7,240 nt of DNA from an uncultured Selenomonadales bacterium (GCA_946547205.1 CAMNPA010000059.1:1-7240), one strand, 5' to 3'; counted from the stretch's first letter, positions 1-5,402 are shown. Translations and numbers: made by a program. Notes: generated by a model from the letters alone, not told the origin.

Positions 1-981
1 GACGTGATTCAAGCCAAAACTTCCGCCGCGTTGACCGTTGCACAAAATCAGTTGGCGGGCAGAACTTCCGAGACCATTCGCGAAATTCGGCGGGCGATTT
101 TGAATTCTGTCGCGCACATTGAAGCGACGATTGATTTTCCCGAAGACGATTTGGACGGCGTGATTCTGTCTGAAGTCGACGAAAACATTGCCGCGCAGAT
201 TGAAAAGCTCAACACTCTGTTAAAAAATCAGACGGCGGGAAAAATTTTGCGCGAAGGTTTGGAGACGGCGATTATCGGCAAACCGAACGTCGGCAAGTCC
301 AGTCTGCTGAATTTTTTCGCGAAGACCGAACGCGCAATCGTCACCGACATTCCCGGCACCACGCGCGACAGCATTGAAGAATTCGTAAACGTCAACGGCA
401 TTCCGCTGAAAATTATCGACACGGCGGGCATCAGAAATTCCGGCGACGCGGTTGAGAAAATCGGCATTGCTCGCGCCAAAGACTGTGCTCAACGTGCGGA
501 ATTGATTCTCGCGCTGTTTGACGGCTCACGACCTTTGGACGACGAGGACGAAGAAATTTTCAAGCTCCTGCATGACCGCGACGCTTTGATTTTGCTGACA
601 AAGATTGATCTGCCGCAAATCACCACTGCCGAAGACATTGCGCATTACGCATTACGCATTACGCATTGCCGTCCGCAGATTGTTGAGCTGTCGTTGAAGA
701 GCGGCGTTGGCACCGATAAACTTTTGGTGGCTGTCGGCGAACGTGTCGGCGCGATTGATTTTGAAATGAGTTTTGTCCGCGACGAACGCGAGGCTGAACT
801 TTTGCGCCGTGCAGTGAATCATTTGCGCGAGGCTCAATCGACAATCGGAGCGAACATCGGCGTTGACTTTGTATCGATTGACCTTCACGCTGCGCTTGAA
901 TGTTTGAGCGAATTGACGGGCGAATCTGTCGGCGAGGACGTGCTCAATGAAATTTTTTCCAAATTCTGTATCGGCAAATGA
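1..981 (+). CDS. mnmE: tRNA uridine-5-carboxymethylaminomethyl modification GTPase MnmE, 3' part
   Basis: MnmE works with MnmG in the cytoplasm to modify U34 of certain tRNAs, using GTP hydrolysis and a folate-bound one-carbon unit. The reading frame is open from base 1 (Asp-Val-Ile-Gln-Ala-Lys-Thr), so the gene is cut by the window edge and the GTG at 4 is not its start. About 120 N-terminal residues, the folate-binding domain, are missing compared with the usual ~455. Numbering from the GTG: helical domain 1-85; G1 loop GKPNVGKSS at 92-100; switch/G2 DIPGTTRD at 115-122; G3 DTAG at 139-142; G4 as TKID at 199-202 (the family norm is NKxD); second helical part; and the family's C-terminal FCIGK motif at 321-325, with its functional cysteine. 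A 7-bp tandem repeat adds a His-Tyr-Ala-Leu-Arg-Ile-Thr stretch after G4. The gene ends at a two-way terminator facing a convergent gene. Identification is near certain. Confidence 0.97.
   Translation, partial: DVIQAKTSAALTVAQNQLAGRTSETIREIRRAILNSVAHIEATIDFPEDDLDGVILSEVDENIAAQIEKLNTLLKNQTAGKILREGLETAIIGKPNVGKSSLLNFFAKTERAIVTDIPGTTRDSIEEFVNVNGIPLKIIDTAGIRNSGDAVEKIGIARAKDCAQRAELILALFDGSRPLDDEDEEIFKLLHDRDALILLTKIDLPQITTAEDIAHYALRITHCRPQIVELSLKSGVGTDKLLVAVGERVGAIDFEMSFVRDEREAELLRRAVNHLREAQSTIGANIGVDFVSIDLHAALECLSELTGESVGEDVLNEIFSKFCIGK
642..669 (+). repeat. 7-bp tandem repeat inside mnmE
   Basis: Three exact copies of gcattac (642-648, 649-655, 656-662) are followed by a one-mismatch copy, gcattgc (663-669). 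Since 7 is not a multiple of 3, only steps of three units keep the frame. Here 21 bp encode seven residues (HYALRIT), in the loop between G4 and the next strand of the MnmE G domain. The rest of the protein stays in frame and intact. Period-7 repeats of this sort occur between genes in several bacterial groups; finding one inside an essential-type GTPase suggests insertion or slippage in a tolerant loop. Confidence 0.9.
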
Positions 982-987
982 TAAACG

Positions 988-1025
988 AAAAACCGCGCTC
1001 CGATTTGGAACGCGGCTTTGTTTTA
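988..1025. terminator. Bidirectional intrinsic terminator between mnmE and a convergent gene
   Basis: The stem pairs 993-997 with 1011-1015 (CCGCG/CGCGG), then has one C-A mismatch and three more pairs around a GATTT loop. On the + strand it is followed by CTTTGTTTT, and on the - strand by GGTTTTTCGTTT. It therefore can end both mnmE and the leftward secreted-protein gene. Almost the same hairpin recurs at 1434-1458 behind tRNA-Ser. Confidence 0.85.
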
Positions 1026-1036
1026 TGTCAAAAATT

Positions 1037-1324
1037 TTACCAATGACGCGGCGGATGATGACGACCAGGCGGCGGCGGTCTGTGGTCACGCCGATTATTC
1101 CAATCGCGATGATCGTCACGATGACGACGTTCCCATTCTTTCCTGTCGCGACGTTCATTTTCCGTTTCGCGTCCGAGAATGTGTTTGTCGCGGAAATGTG
1201 GCCACCAGCTCACGTCTTGAACTTCAACGCCCTGCACGTTCAAATTTCCGACATCAGCGGCTTCGGCAGGTTGTCCGCCAAAAATCAGCAGACTTGCGGC
1301 GGCGGCGATTAAAAATTTTTTCAT
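1037..1324 (-). CDS. Small secreted Arg/His/Pro-rich protein, paralogue 1
   Basis: I do not recognise a named family. The 95-aa product starts with a clear signal peptide (MKKFLIAAAASLLIFGG, likely cut after AEA near residue 22-23), so it should be exported. I chose the ATG at 1324 because AAAGGA lies just upstream; an in-frame ATG eight codons earlier would overlap that site. The mature part has a variable stretch (residues 25-42), then a strongly conserved HFRDKHILGRETENERRDRK block and a tail rich in Arg, His, Asp and Pro (PPPPGR, ending in Trp). It matches the neighbour at 1618-2004 at 58 of the first 68 residues, so the two are recent paralogues. It lacks the neighbour's Glu-Arg repeat. 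Its upstream region aligns with the paralogue's, but the TATAAT box is not kept, so expression may be weaker. The function is unknown; a cationic envelope protein is only a guess. Confidence 0.8.
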   Translation of the reverse strand: MKKFLIAAAASLLIFGGQPAEAADVGNLNVQGVEVQDVSWWPHFRDKHILGRETENERRDRKEWERRHRDDHRDWNNRRDHRPPPPGRHHPPRHW

Positions 1325-1429
1325 GTCGCTCAGTCCTTTCATCATCAAGTTTTGCTAAAGTTTAACCGCCAAAAATTATTTGCCGCTGAAATTTGTTTAG
1401 ACTTTGATTAAAAATTTTGTCGACAAACG

Positions 1430-1462
1430 AAAAGTCGCGCTCCGATTTGGAACGCGGCTTTG
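1430..1462 (-). terminator. Intrinsic terminator of tRNA-Ser (second copy of the mnmE terminator)
   Basis: The stem pairs 1434-1439 with 1453-1458 (including one G-U), then a mismatch, then three pairs around the same GATTT loop as the hairpin at 993-1015. On the - strand it is followed by ACTTTTCGTTT. It lies 18 bases past the encoded CCA of the tRNA gene. The two hairpin regions are nearly identical over about 35 bases, and the left arm here differs only at its base. Confidence 0.75.
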
Positions 1463-1476
1463 TTAATTTCATTTTA

Positions 1477-1565
1477 TGGCGGAGGGGGTGGGATTCGAAC
1501 CCACGGTGGCTTGTGACCACACTTGATTTCGAGTCAAGCACCTTCAACCGCTCGGACACTCCTCC
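1477..1565 (-). tRNA. tRNA-Ser, anticodon CGA
   Basis: The 89-base gene, including an encoded CCA (1477-1479), folds as a class II tRNA. The anticodon stem CTTGA/TCAAG encloses the loop CTCGAAA, giving anticodon CGA, which reads UCG serine codons. A long variable arm (GTGG/CCAC) and the T arm GTGGG-TTCGAAT-CCCAC are typical of tRNA-Ser, and the discriminator is G73. The acceptor stem GGAGGAG/CCCCTCC has one A6-C67 mismatch where G6 would pair. It has its own promoter (1578-1606) and terminator (1430-1462), and sits between two copies of a duplicated secreted-protein gene. Confidence 0.96.
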
Positions 1566-1577
1566 ACAACGCGTGCA

Positions 1578-1606
1578 ATGTTATCACGCGGCAAAAAATC
1601 TGTCAA
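1578..1606 (-). promoter_or_regulatory. Promoter of tRNA-Ser
   Basis: A perfect -35 TTGACA (1601-1606), a 17-base spacer and a -10 TAACAT (1578-1583) preceded by TGA, giving an extended -10. The -10 ends 12 bases before the tRNA 5' end, leaving a leader of only a few bases, as is usual for stable RNA genes. It begins 12 bases after the stop codon of the upstream secreted-protein gene. Confidence 0.8.
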
Positions 1607-1617
1607 GAGTTTCATTG

Positions 1618-2004
1618 TCAATAGCGTTCATAGCGTCCGGGCGGCGGCGGCGGATATCCATAACGATAACGATCACGTTCGCGGCGTTCACGTTCGCGGC
1701 GTTCCCATTCACGGCGTTCCCATTCGCGGCGTTCACGTTCGCGGCGTTCCCATTCGCGGCGTTCACGTTCACGGCGTTCCCATTCGTAGCGGCGGTCAGG
1801 ATGGCGACGTTCCCAATCTTTTCTGTCGCGACGTTCATTTTCCGTTTCACGTCCGAGAATGTGTTTGTCGCGGAAATGCGCCCATTGGCCTAATTCTTGA
1901 GTTTCAACGTTCTGCACGTACAAATTTCCCGCGTCAGCAGCTTCGGCAGGTTGTCCGCCAAAAATCAGCAGACTTGCGGCGGCGGCGATTAAAAACTTTT
2001 TCAT
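1618..2004 (-). CDS. Small secreted protein with Glu-Arg pentapeptide repeats, paralogue 2
   Basis: No named family is recognised. The 128-aa product has the same signal peptide as its neighbour (MKKFLIAAAASLLIFGGQP, cut likely after AEA) and the same HFRDKHILGRETENERRDRK block. It then carries eight five-residue repeats (ERERR or EWERR) and a Tyr/Pro tail with PPPPPGR, ending ERY. The ATG at 2004 is chosen because AAGGAG lies eight bases upstream; a GTG three codons earlier overlaps that site. The mature protein is extremely charged, dominated by Arg and Glu, and may form a long charged helix with Trp at regular places. Its own promoter (TATAAT at 2029-2034) lies between it and lpxD. No terminator separates it from tRNA-Ser, so its message may run into that gene. 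A periplasmic or surface role is inferred from the signal peptide only. Confidence 0.85.
   Translation of the reverse strand: MKKFLIAAAASLLIFGGQPAEAADAGNLYVQNVETQELGQWAHFRDKHILGRETENERRDRKDWERRHPDRRYEWERRERERREWERRERERREWERREWERRERERRERDRYRYGYPPPPPGRYERY
1671..1790 (-). repeat. 15-bp coding tandem repeat, 8 units
   Basis: Eight units of 15 bp (1671-1685 through 1776-1790) follow two main types on the + strand, gttcacgttcgcggc and gttcccattcgcggc, which partly alternate. Because 15 is a multiple of 3, units can be gained or lost without a frameshift; they encode ERERR or EWERR. The paralogue at 1037-1324 has no such array. Confidence 0.92.
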
Positions 2005-2028
2005 GTCGTTCACTCCTTTCCGGCGATT

Positions 2029-2058
2029 ATTATACTGCGTTAAAGCTTAACCGACCAA
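2029..2058 (-). promoter_or_regulatory. Promoter of the Glu-Arg repeat protein gene
   Basis: A perfect -10 TATAAT (2029-2034) lies 18 bases from a weak -35 TTGGTC (2053-2058). The spacer holds a small inverted repeat (GTTAA-GCT-TTAAC), which could be an operator or chance. In the left duplicate the aligned bases no longer form a recognisable -10. Confidence 0.55.
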
Positions 2059-2081
2059 AATTATTTTCGCATGAAATTTGT

Positions 2082-3101
2082 TTAGGCTTTGGTTAGAATT
2101 TTAAGTTCTTCTTCGAGCTTGCGAATCTTTTCGACGAGTTCCGGGACTTTTTTCAATGCCGCTTGATGTCGCAGCCAATCACTGTGTGATTGAATCGGAA
2201 AGCCTGCTCCGAAAAAATTTTCCGGCATATTTTTTGAAATGCCCGAACGCGCCGCATAAACCGAATTGCCGCCAATGTGAATGTGTCCGACCGTGCCGAC
2301 TTGTCCGCCGAAAGTCACGTTGTCGCCGACTGTCGTCGAGCCGCTTATTCCCGTTTGCGCCACGATTAAACAATTCGCGCCGATTTTGCAGTTGTGCCCG
2401 ATGTGAACGAGATTATCAATTTTCGTGCCGCGTCCGATAATCGTTGAGCCCATTGCCGCTCTGTCAATGCCGACGTGTGCGCCGATTTCAACGTCGTCCT
2501 CGATAATCACGTTGCCGACCTGCGGAACTTTTGTATGCACGCCGTTTGAAGTCGTGAATCCGAATCCGTCCGAGCCGATAACCGCCGAAGAGTGAATCAC
2601 GCACCTTTTGCCGACCTTGCAAAATTCGCGAATCGTCGCGCTTGAATAAACAATCGTGTCCTCGTCAATCGTCGCGTGTTGTCCGATGTAAACGTGCGGA
2701 TAAATCACTGCGCCGCGCTGAATTTTGGCACCGTCATCAACGACAGCAAACGGCATAATCGTCGCGCCGTCCGAAATTTCAACGTTCTTGCCGATGTGAG
2801 CCTTTGGACTTATGCCGACGGGAATTTCGAGTTTCGGCATGAATCTTTCAATCAATTTTGCAAAGGCGGCACGCGGATCTGCGACTTTGATTGCGGGCTT
2901 CGGGAAGTCCTCAACGTCAAGCGGAATGAGTACGGCAGACGCGTCGGAATTTTTTGCGGCGTCAAGGTGCGGCGGAACTGCAAAGATTAAATCGCCCGTC
3001 TTCGCCATGTTGATGTTGGCAAGCCCGCTGATTTTAATTGAGCCGTCACCGACAACACAACCGTCCGTTAGCGCGGCTATTTCCTGTAAAGTTTTTTCCA
3101 T
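2082..3101 (-). CDS. lpxD: UDP-3-O-(3-hydroxyacyl)glucosamine N-acyltransferase LpxD
   Basis: LpxD adds the second 3-hydroxyacyl chain, from acyl-ACP, to UDP-3-O-acyl-glucosamine in lipid A synthesis; it is a cytoplasmic trimer. The 339-aa length is normal for the family. The N-terminal uridine-binding domain spans about 1-98. It is followed by a left-handed beta-helix of hexapeptide repeats (about 99-285) and a C-terminal helix (about 305-339) ending in a Lys/Glu-rich stretch. GSDGFGF at 176-182 and the VHIGHN segment with His236, matching the catalytic His of the family, are intact. The ATG at 3101 is 12 bases past the stop of the upstream ompH-like lipoprotein gene and has only a weak GGGCGAG site, which fits translational coupling. 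It marks the organism as an LPS maker. lpxC, fabZ and lpxA, often next to it, are not here. A remnant of its last codons lies at 1396-1418. Confidence 0.97.
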   Translation of the reverse strand: MEKTLQEIAALTDGCVVGDGSIKISGLANINMAKTGDLIFAVPPHLDAAKNSDASAVLIPLDVEDFPKPAIKVADPRAAFAKLIERFMPKLEIPVGISPKAHIGKNVEISDGATIMPFAVVDDGAKIQRGAVIYPHVYIGQHATIDEDTIVYSSATIREFCKVGKRCVIHSSAVIGSDGFGFTTSNGVHTKVPQVGNVIIEDDVEIGAHVGIDRAAMGSTIIGRGTKIDNLVHIGHNCKIGANCLIVAQTGISGSTTVGDNVTFGGQVGTVGHIHIGGNSVYAARSGISKNMPENFFGAGFPIQSHSDWLRHQAALKKVPELVEKIRKLEEELKILTKA

Positions 3102-3113
3102 AGTCTCGCCCGC

Positions 3114-3545
3114 TCACTGCATTTTACTGATAACTTCGCTCGTGATGTCAATGCCGCCTTGGAAGAGCAACTTTTGATCTGCGGAATTGGCAATGACCAC
3201 GTCGATATTTTTGGAGTTAGCAATTTCCGCGACGACGACGCTGAAACGACTTTCGAGTTGCGCGGAATATTTCTGATTGATTTTCTGCAAATCGCGTTGA
3301 AGTTCCATTTGAGCTTTTGCGGCATCTTCGGCGGACATGTTTTCTTTGTCGGGATATTTTTCGTCGAACGCCGCGATCGTCTTGTCAATTTCGGCTTTGG
3401 CTTCTTCAGTGACAGCCTTGGCGCGAGGTGCTTCCGTCATAACTTTATCTTTGTCCACGCAGCCGATTTGTCCTTGACCGCAACCGGTAAACACCAACGA
3501 CGAGACGATTAACGCCGCCGCCGCAATTTTTTTTGCAAAATTCAT
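3114..3545 (-). CDS. OmpH/Skp-like periplasmic chaperone, predicted lipoprotein
   Basis: Skp/OmpH proteins hold unfolded outer-membrane proteins in the periplasm. The 143-aa product has a lipoprotein-type signal (MNFAKKIAAAALIVSSLVFT, then Gly-Cys). Cys22 would be the lipidated residue, though Phe at -3 is a poor match to the usual Leu. The mature part has a short beta segment (QIGCVDKDKVM), a charged helical hairpin (about 40-105), and the typical family end (NIDVVIANSADQKLLFQGG, then DITSEVISKM), shared in outline with the two upstream paralogues. The start is supported by AAAGGAG nine bases before the ATG. It lies directly upstream of lpxD. Family membership is good from the layout and C-terminal motif; lipid anchoring is a prediction. 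Confidence 0.85.
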   Translation of the reverse strand: MNFAKKIAAAALIVSSLVFTGCGQGQIGCVDKDKVMTEAPRAKAVTEEAKAEIDKTIAAFDEKYPDKENMSAEDAAKAQMELQRDLQKINQKYSAQLESRFSVVVAEIANSKNIDVVIANSADQKLLFQGGIDITSEVISKMQ

Positions 3546-3576
3546 TTATACCACTCCTTTTAAAGGACAAGATTTC

Positions 3577-3771
3577 TTACTGTCGATTCATCTCTTTTAT
3601 CAAGTCGTCGGTCAAATCGCGAGAATCTTTGCCGGGAAAAACGACTGCTCCGACTCTTTCGGGCGGCTTGAAGTCAAAGGTTCGCGCTTGACGATACAGA
3701 GAAAATTTTTCGTTGAGTGCCGGCTTGCGTTTGACGAAGACCATTTCCAGCCGATTAATCGCCGCGAGCCG
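3577..3771 (-). pseudogene. Duplicated 3' end of the long ompH-like gene (second tandem copy)
   Basis: This stretch repeats the last 63 codons and the stop of the upstream 355-aa gene, from Leu-Ala-Ala-Ile-Asn-Arg-Leu to Met-Asn-Arg-Gln-stop. It is offset by 195 bp, exactly 65 codons, so it stays in frame behind the TAA at 3772-3774. I see no ribosome binding site for an independent start. It differs from the gene copy at five bases (3592, 3595, 3607, 3643, 3652), all third-codon and all synonymous; 3653-3769 is identical. It is either an untranslated remnant, a readthrough extension, or an assembly product of two strain variants. Confidence 0.85.
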
Positions 3772-3966
3772 TTACTGTCGATTCATTTCCTTTATCAAGT
3801 CATCGGTCAAATCGCGAGAATCTTTGCCGGGAAAAACAACTGCTCCAACTCTTTCGGGCGGCTTGAAGTCAAAGGTTCGCGCTTGACGATACAGAGAAAA
3901 TTTTTCGTTGAGTGCCGGCTTGCGTTTGACGAAGACCATTTCCAGCCGATTAATCGCCGCGAGCAT
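3772..3966 (-). repeat. First copy of the 195-bp tandem duplication
   Basis: This is the copy inside the 355-aa gene, paired with 3577-3771. The junction between copies is TAA-CGG-CTC on the - strand; CGG matches neither flank (ATG before CTC in the gene, GAA after the TAA of the outer copy), so a few filler bases mark the join. Confidence 0.9.
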
Positions 3967-4839
3967 CGTTGCCTTGTCGACAATCGAATTGAGAATTTCC
4001 TTTTCAAGTTGCGAACGTTCTTTGCTGACGGTTTGCAATTCGTTGAAGAGTTCCTGCCGCCGAATTTGCCGATTCTCCATTTCGCGAACTGCATTTTCCA
4101 TGAGCCGCTTGTTGCGTTCGGTAACGTCCGATTCTTTTTTACGCGTCTGCTCTTCAACCTGCGCTTTAAGTCGTTCTGCTTCCGCACGAAGTTTTTTCTC
4201 GTCCGCCGCAACAGATTCTTCCGCGTGCTGTTTAATTTCCGCCATCCACTGCTCAAGCAATTCCCGTTGCTTGTTGTTGCGCTCAAATTGGACGTTTTCA
4301 AGTTGCGCCTGCAATTCCTTGACTTGCTCATCGGTCAAGCGCAGATTATCATGATTTTGCAACTTGAGCTGAATATTAAGCTGCTGATTCATGAAACCTT
4401 CGCTGATTTTGTCGCGCTCTGCAAGGTAACGCGGTTCAGATTTTTTGCGATACTCTTCCGCCGCGAGCTTTTTACGACTTTCCAATTCGGCAAGCTGACT
4501 TACGACGATTTGAGCATTTTTCTGCCACGCCGCCTCGTCGAAGACTTCTTGATTCGTTTCCGGCGGTGAAGGTTTTGGCATTTCGACGACTTTCATTGCC
4601 TCGTTGAGCTCCAGGCGCAGACGCATTTCCGTTGCCAAAAGATAATTTAATTGTTCGCCGTCGGGATGAGCCGCTTGAATTCGTTCCATGTCGATTATTC
4701 CGACGCCGCGGACTTCAACGGGCTTTTCGATTTTTTTTTCGACAGGCGGTTTTTCGGGAACTTCAGTCGCGTTGTAAAGCCACAGCCCGCCGCCGATTAT
4801 TGCCGTCATTGTCGCCGCCGCCAACGCTACATATTTCAC
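3772..4839 (-). CDS. Long coiled-coil OmpH-like envelope protein
   Basis: The 355-aa product begins with a hydrophobic segment (about 1-22, MKYVALAAATMTAIIGGGLW) that looks like an uncleaved membrane anchor, then a Pro/Lys/Glu linker (25-45). The OmpH-type motif GVGIIDMERIQAAHPDG (45-61) closely parallels VGIIDYQQVMAAHPD in the downstream-reading neighbour at 4935-5402. About 65-290 is a long Glu/Lys/Gln/Arg-rich coiled coil, and the end (VVFPGKDSRDLTDDLIKEMNRQ) matches the family pattern of a closing strand plus D-[IL]-T and a helix. It is more than twice the length of a normal Skp. A TTG at 4854 would open the frame, but GGAGG at 4848-4852 with eight-base spacing to GTG at 4837-4839 argues for the GTG start. 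A role as an extended periplasmic chaperone or envelope spacer is inferred. Its 3' end is duplicated in tandem. Confidence 0.85.
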   Translation of the reverse strand: MKYVALAAATMTAIIGGGLWLYNATEVPEKPPVEKKIEKPVEVRGVGIIDMERIQAAHPDGEQLNYLLATEMRLRLELNEAMKVVEMPKPSPPETNQEVFDEAAWQKNAQIVVSQLAELESRKKLAAEEYRKKSEPRYLAERDKISEGFMNQQLNIQLKLQNHDNLRLTDEQVKELQAQLENVQFERNNKQRELLEQWMAEIKQHAEESVAADEKKLRAEAERLKAQVEEQTRKKESDVTERNKRLMENAVREMENRQIRRQELFNELQTVSKERSQLEKEILNSIVDKATMLAAINRLEMVFVKRKPALNEKFSLYRQARTFDFKPPERVGAVVFPGKDSRDLTDDLIKEMNRQ

Positions 4840-4847
4840 CGCGCCCG

Positions 4848-4895
4848 CCTCCAAAAAAAAGTGATTAGCGATTAGGATTAGTGTAGACTAATCAC
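4848..4895 (-). promoter_or_regulatory. Terminator-like attenuator abutting a ribosome binding site
   Basis: On the - strand GTGATTAG (4888-4895) pairs with CTAATCAC (4861-4868) and is followed at once by eight T (4853-4860) and then GGAGG (4848-4852), the ribosome binding site of the 355-aa gene. A competing hairpin, GATTAGT-CTAC-ACTAATC (4876-4893), uses the same 5' arm and would break the first. The layout suggests partial termination or control of the downstream genes. The long 19-base loop makes the outer hairpin weaker than a standard terminator. Confidence 0.5.
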
Positions 4896-4901
4896 CAACA
4901 A

Positions 4902-4925
4902 CTAACCACTAACCACTAACCACTG
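4902..4925 (-). repeat. 7-bp tandem repeat between two ompH-like genes
   Basis: Three exact copies of ctaacca (4902-4908, 4909-4915, 4916-4922) are followed by a partial one. The neighbouring ctaatc/gattag motifs (4864-4893) look like degenerate units of the same family in both orientations. The array lies between the stop of the 155-aa gene and the attenuator. Confidence 0.85.
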
Positions 4926-4934
4926 GTCACTGAA

Positions 4935-5402
4935 TTATTTCTTGCCGAGTTCTGACGCAACGTCCTGCGTGATGTCCTGTCCGCCGTAAATGACAGCCAT
5001 TTTGTCGAGAACGACAGACAAACCTTTTTTATCGGCTACTTTTTTAATTGCGGCGTCAACGGCAACTCTGATCGGTTCAAGCAATTCCTGCTGTTTCTGC
5101 GCGAGCCGCTCTTGGCATTGACGATAATAATCCGCCTTTTCTTGATCGTTCATGCCGGCAGATTTTTCCTCGAATTCCTTGCGAACGTCACCGACCGTAG
5201 CTTCCATTTGCTCCTGCAATTTTTTGATGTCGGGATGTGCCGCCATAACTTGCTGATAGTCGATTATGCCCACGCTTGAAGAACTTGCCGCCGAGGCGAT
5301 GTTGCCGGTTTGCGTCAATGCGAGCGCGACCACAGAGCCGATAAAGATCACCGCGATTAGAATGCTGACGATCTTGATTTGTTTTTTCTCCAGTTGAATC
5401 AT
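4935..5402 (-). CDS. OmpH/Skp family periplasmic chaperone
   Basis: The 155-aa product has the full Skp/OmpH layout: an N-terminal hydrophobic segment (10-30, IVSILIAVIFIGSVVALAL) with a possible signal peptidase site at ASA near 36-38, the strand motif VGIIDYQQVMAAHPD (44-58), a charged helical hairpin (about 59-125), and a C-terminal GLSVVLDKMAVIYGGQDIT segment (127-145) with a final helix. Skp-type chaperones carry unfolded outer-membrane proteins across the periplasm. The ATG at 5402 is preferred over one nine codons upstream because AAGGAG lies nine bases before it. It is the first gene after a good promoter and leads the operon into two more ompH-like genes and lpxD. An attenuator-like structure follows its stop. 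A cleaved signal or a retained anchor are both possible. Confidence 0.92.
   Translation of the reverse strand: MIQLEKKQIKIVSILIAVIFIGSVVALALTQTGNIASAASSSSVGIIDYQQVMAAHPDIKKLQEQMEATVGDVRKEFEEKSAGMNDQEKADYYRQCQERLAQKQQELLEPIRVAVDAAIKKVADKKGLSVVLDKMAVIYGGQDITQDVASELGKK

Larger units (their letters stand above)
988..1418 (-). repeat. Tandem-duplication unit, left copy
   Basis: Read leftward, this unit holds a remnant of the lpxD 3' end (about 1396-1418, AAATTTTTAATCAAAGTCTAA against AAATTCTAACCAAAGCCTAA at the real lpxD end), the non-coding region, the paralogue-1 gene and the terminator hairpin. Each part aligns in order with the right copy (1430-2102), except that tRNA-Ser and its promoter are absent. 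The remnant shows the direction of events: this copy came from DNA next to lpxD. Confidence 0.8.
1430..2102 (-). repeat. Tandem-duplication unit, right copy, with tRNA-Ser
   Basis: In leftward order it holds the authentic lpxD tail (2082-2102), promoter, paralogue-2 gene, tRNA-Ser with its own promoter, and the terminator hairpin. It aligns with 988-1418 outside the tRNA segment and the expanded Glu-Arg repeat. Either the tRNA was lost from the left copy or it entered this one after duplication. Confidence 0.8.

Noticed and set aside
4..6. GTG as the start codon of mnmE
   Set aside because: The frame is open to the window edge and the N-terminal domain of the family is missing, so the true start lies upstream.
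1671..1790. Repeat array considered as CRISPR
   Set aside because: Units are 15 bp, directly adjacent without spacers, and in frame within a secreted protein.
1417..2096. + strand frames across the tRNA and Glu-Arg repeat gene
   Set aside because: Their low-complexity products (FTFAAFPFAA, GVHVRGVPI types) are the 15-bp repeat read backwards, and one of them runs through tRNA-Ser.
988..2102. tRNA-flanking repeats considered as attachment sites of an integrated element
   Set aside because: The repeats are gene copies and terminators, not copies of the tRNA 3' end, and no integrase is present.
3688..4569. Long + strand open frame of 293 codons opposite the long ompH-like gene
   Set aside because: It is antisense to a gene with clear family motifs and coiled-coil pattern, has no ribosome binding site, and its Phe/Arg-rich product shows a duplicated stretch explained by the 195-bp DNA repeat.
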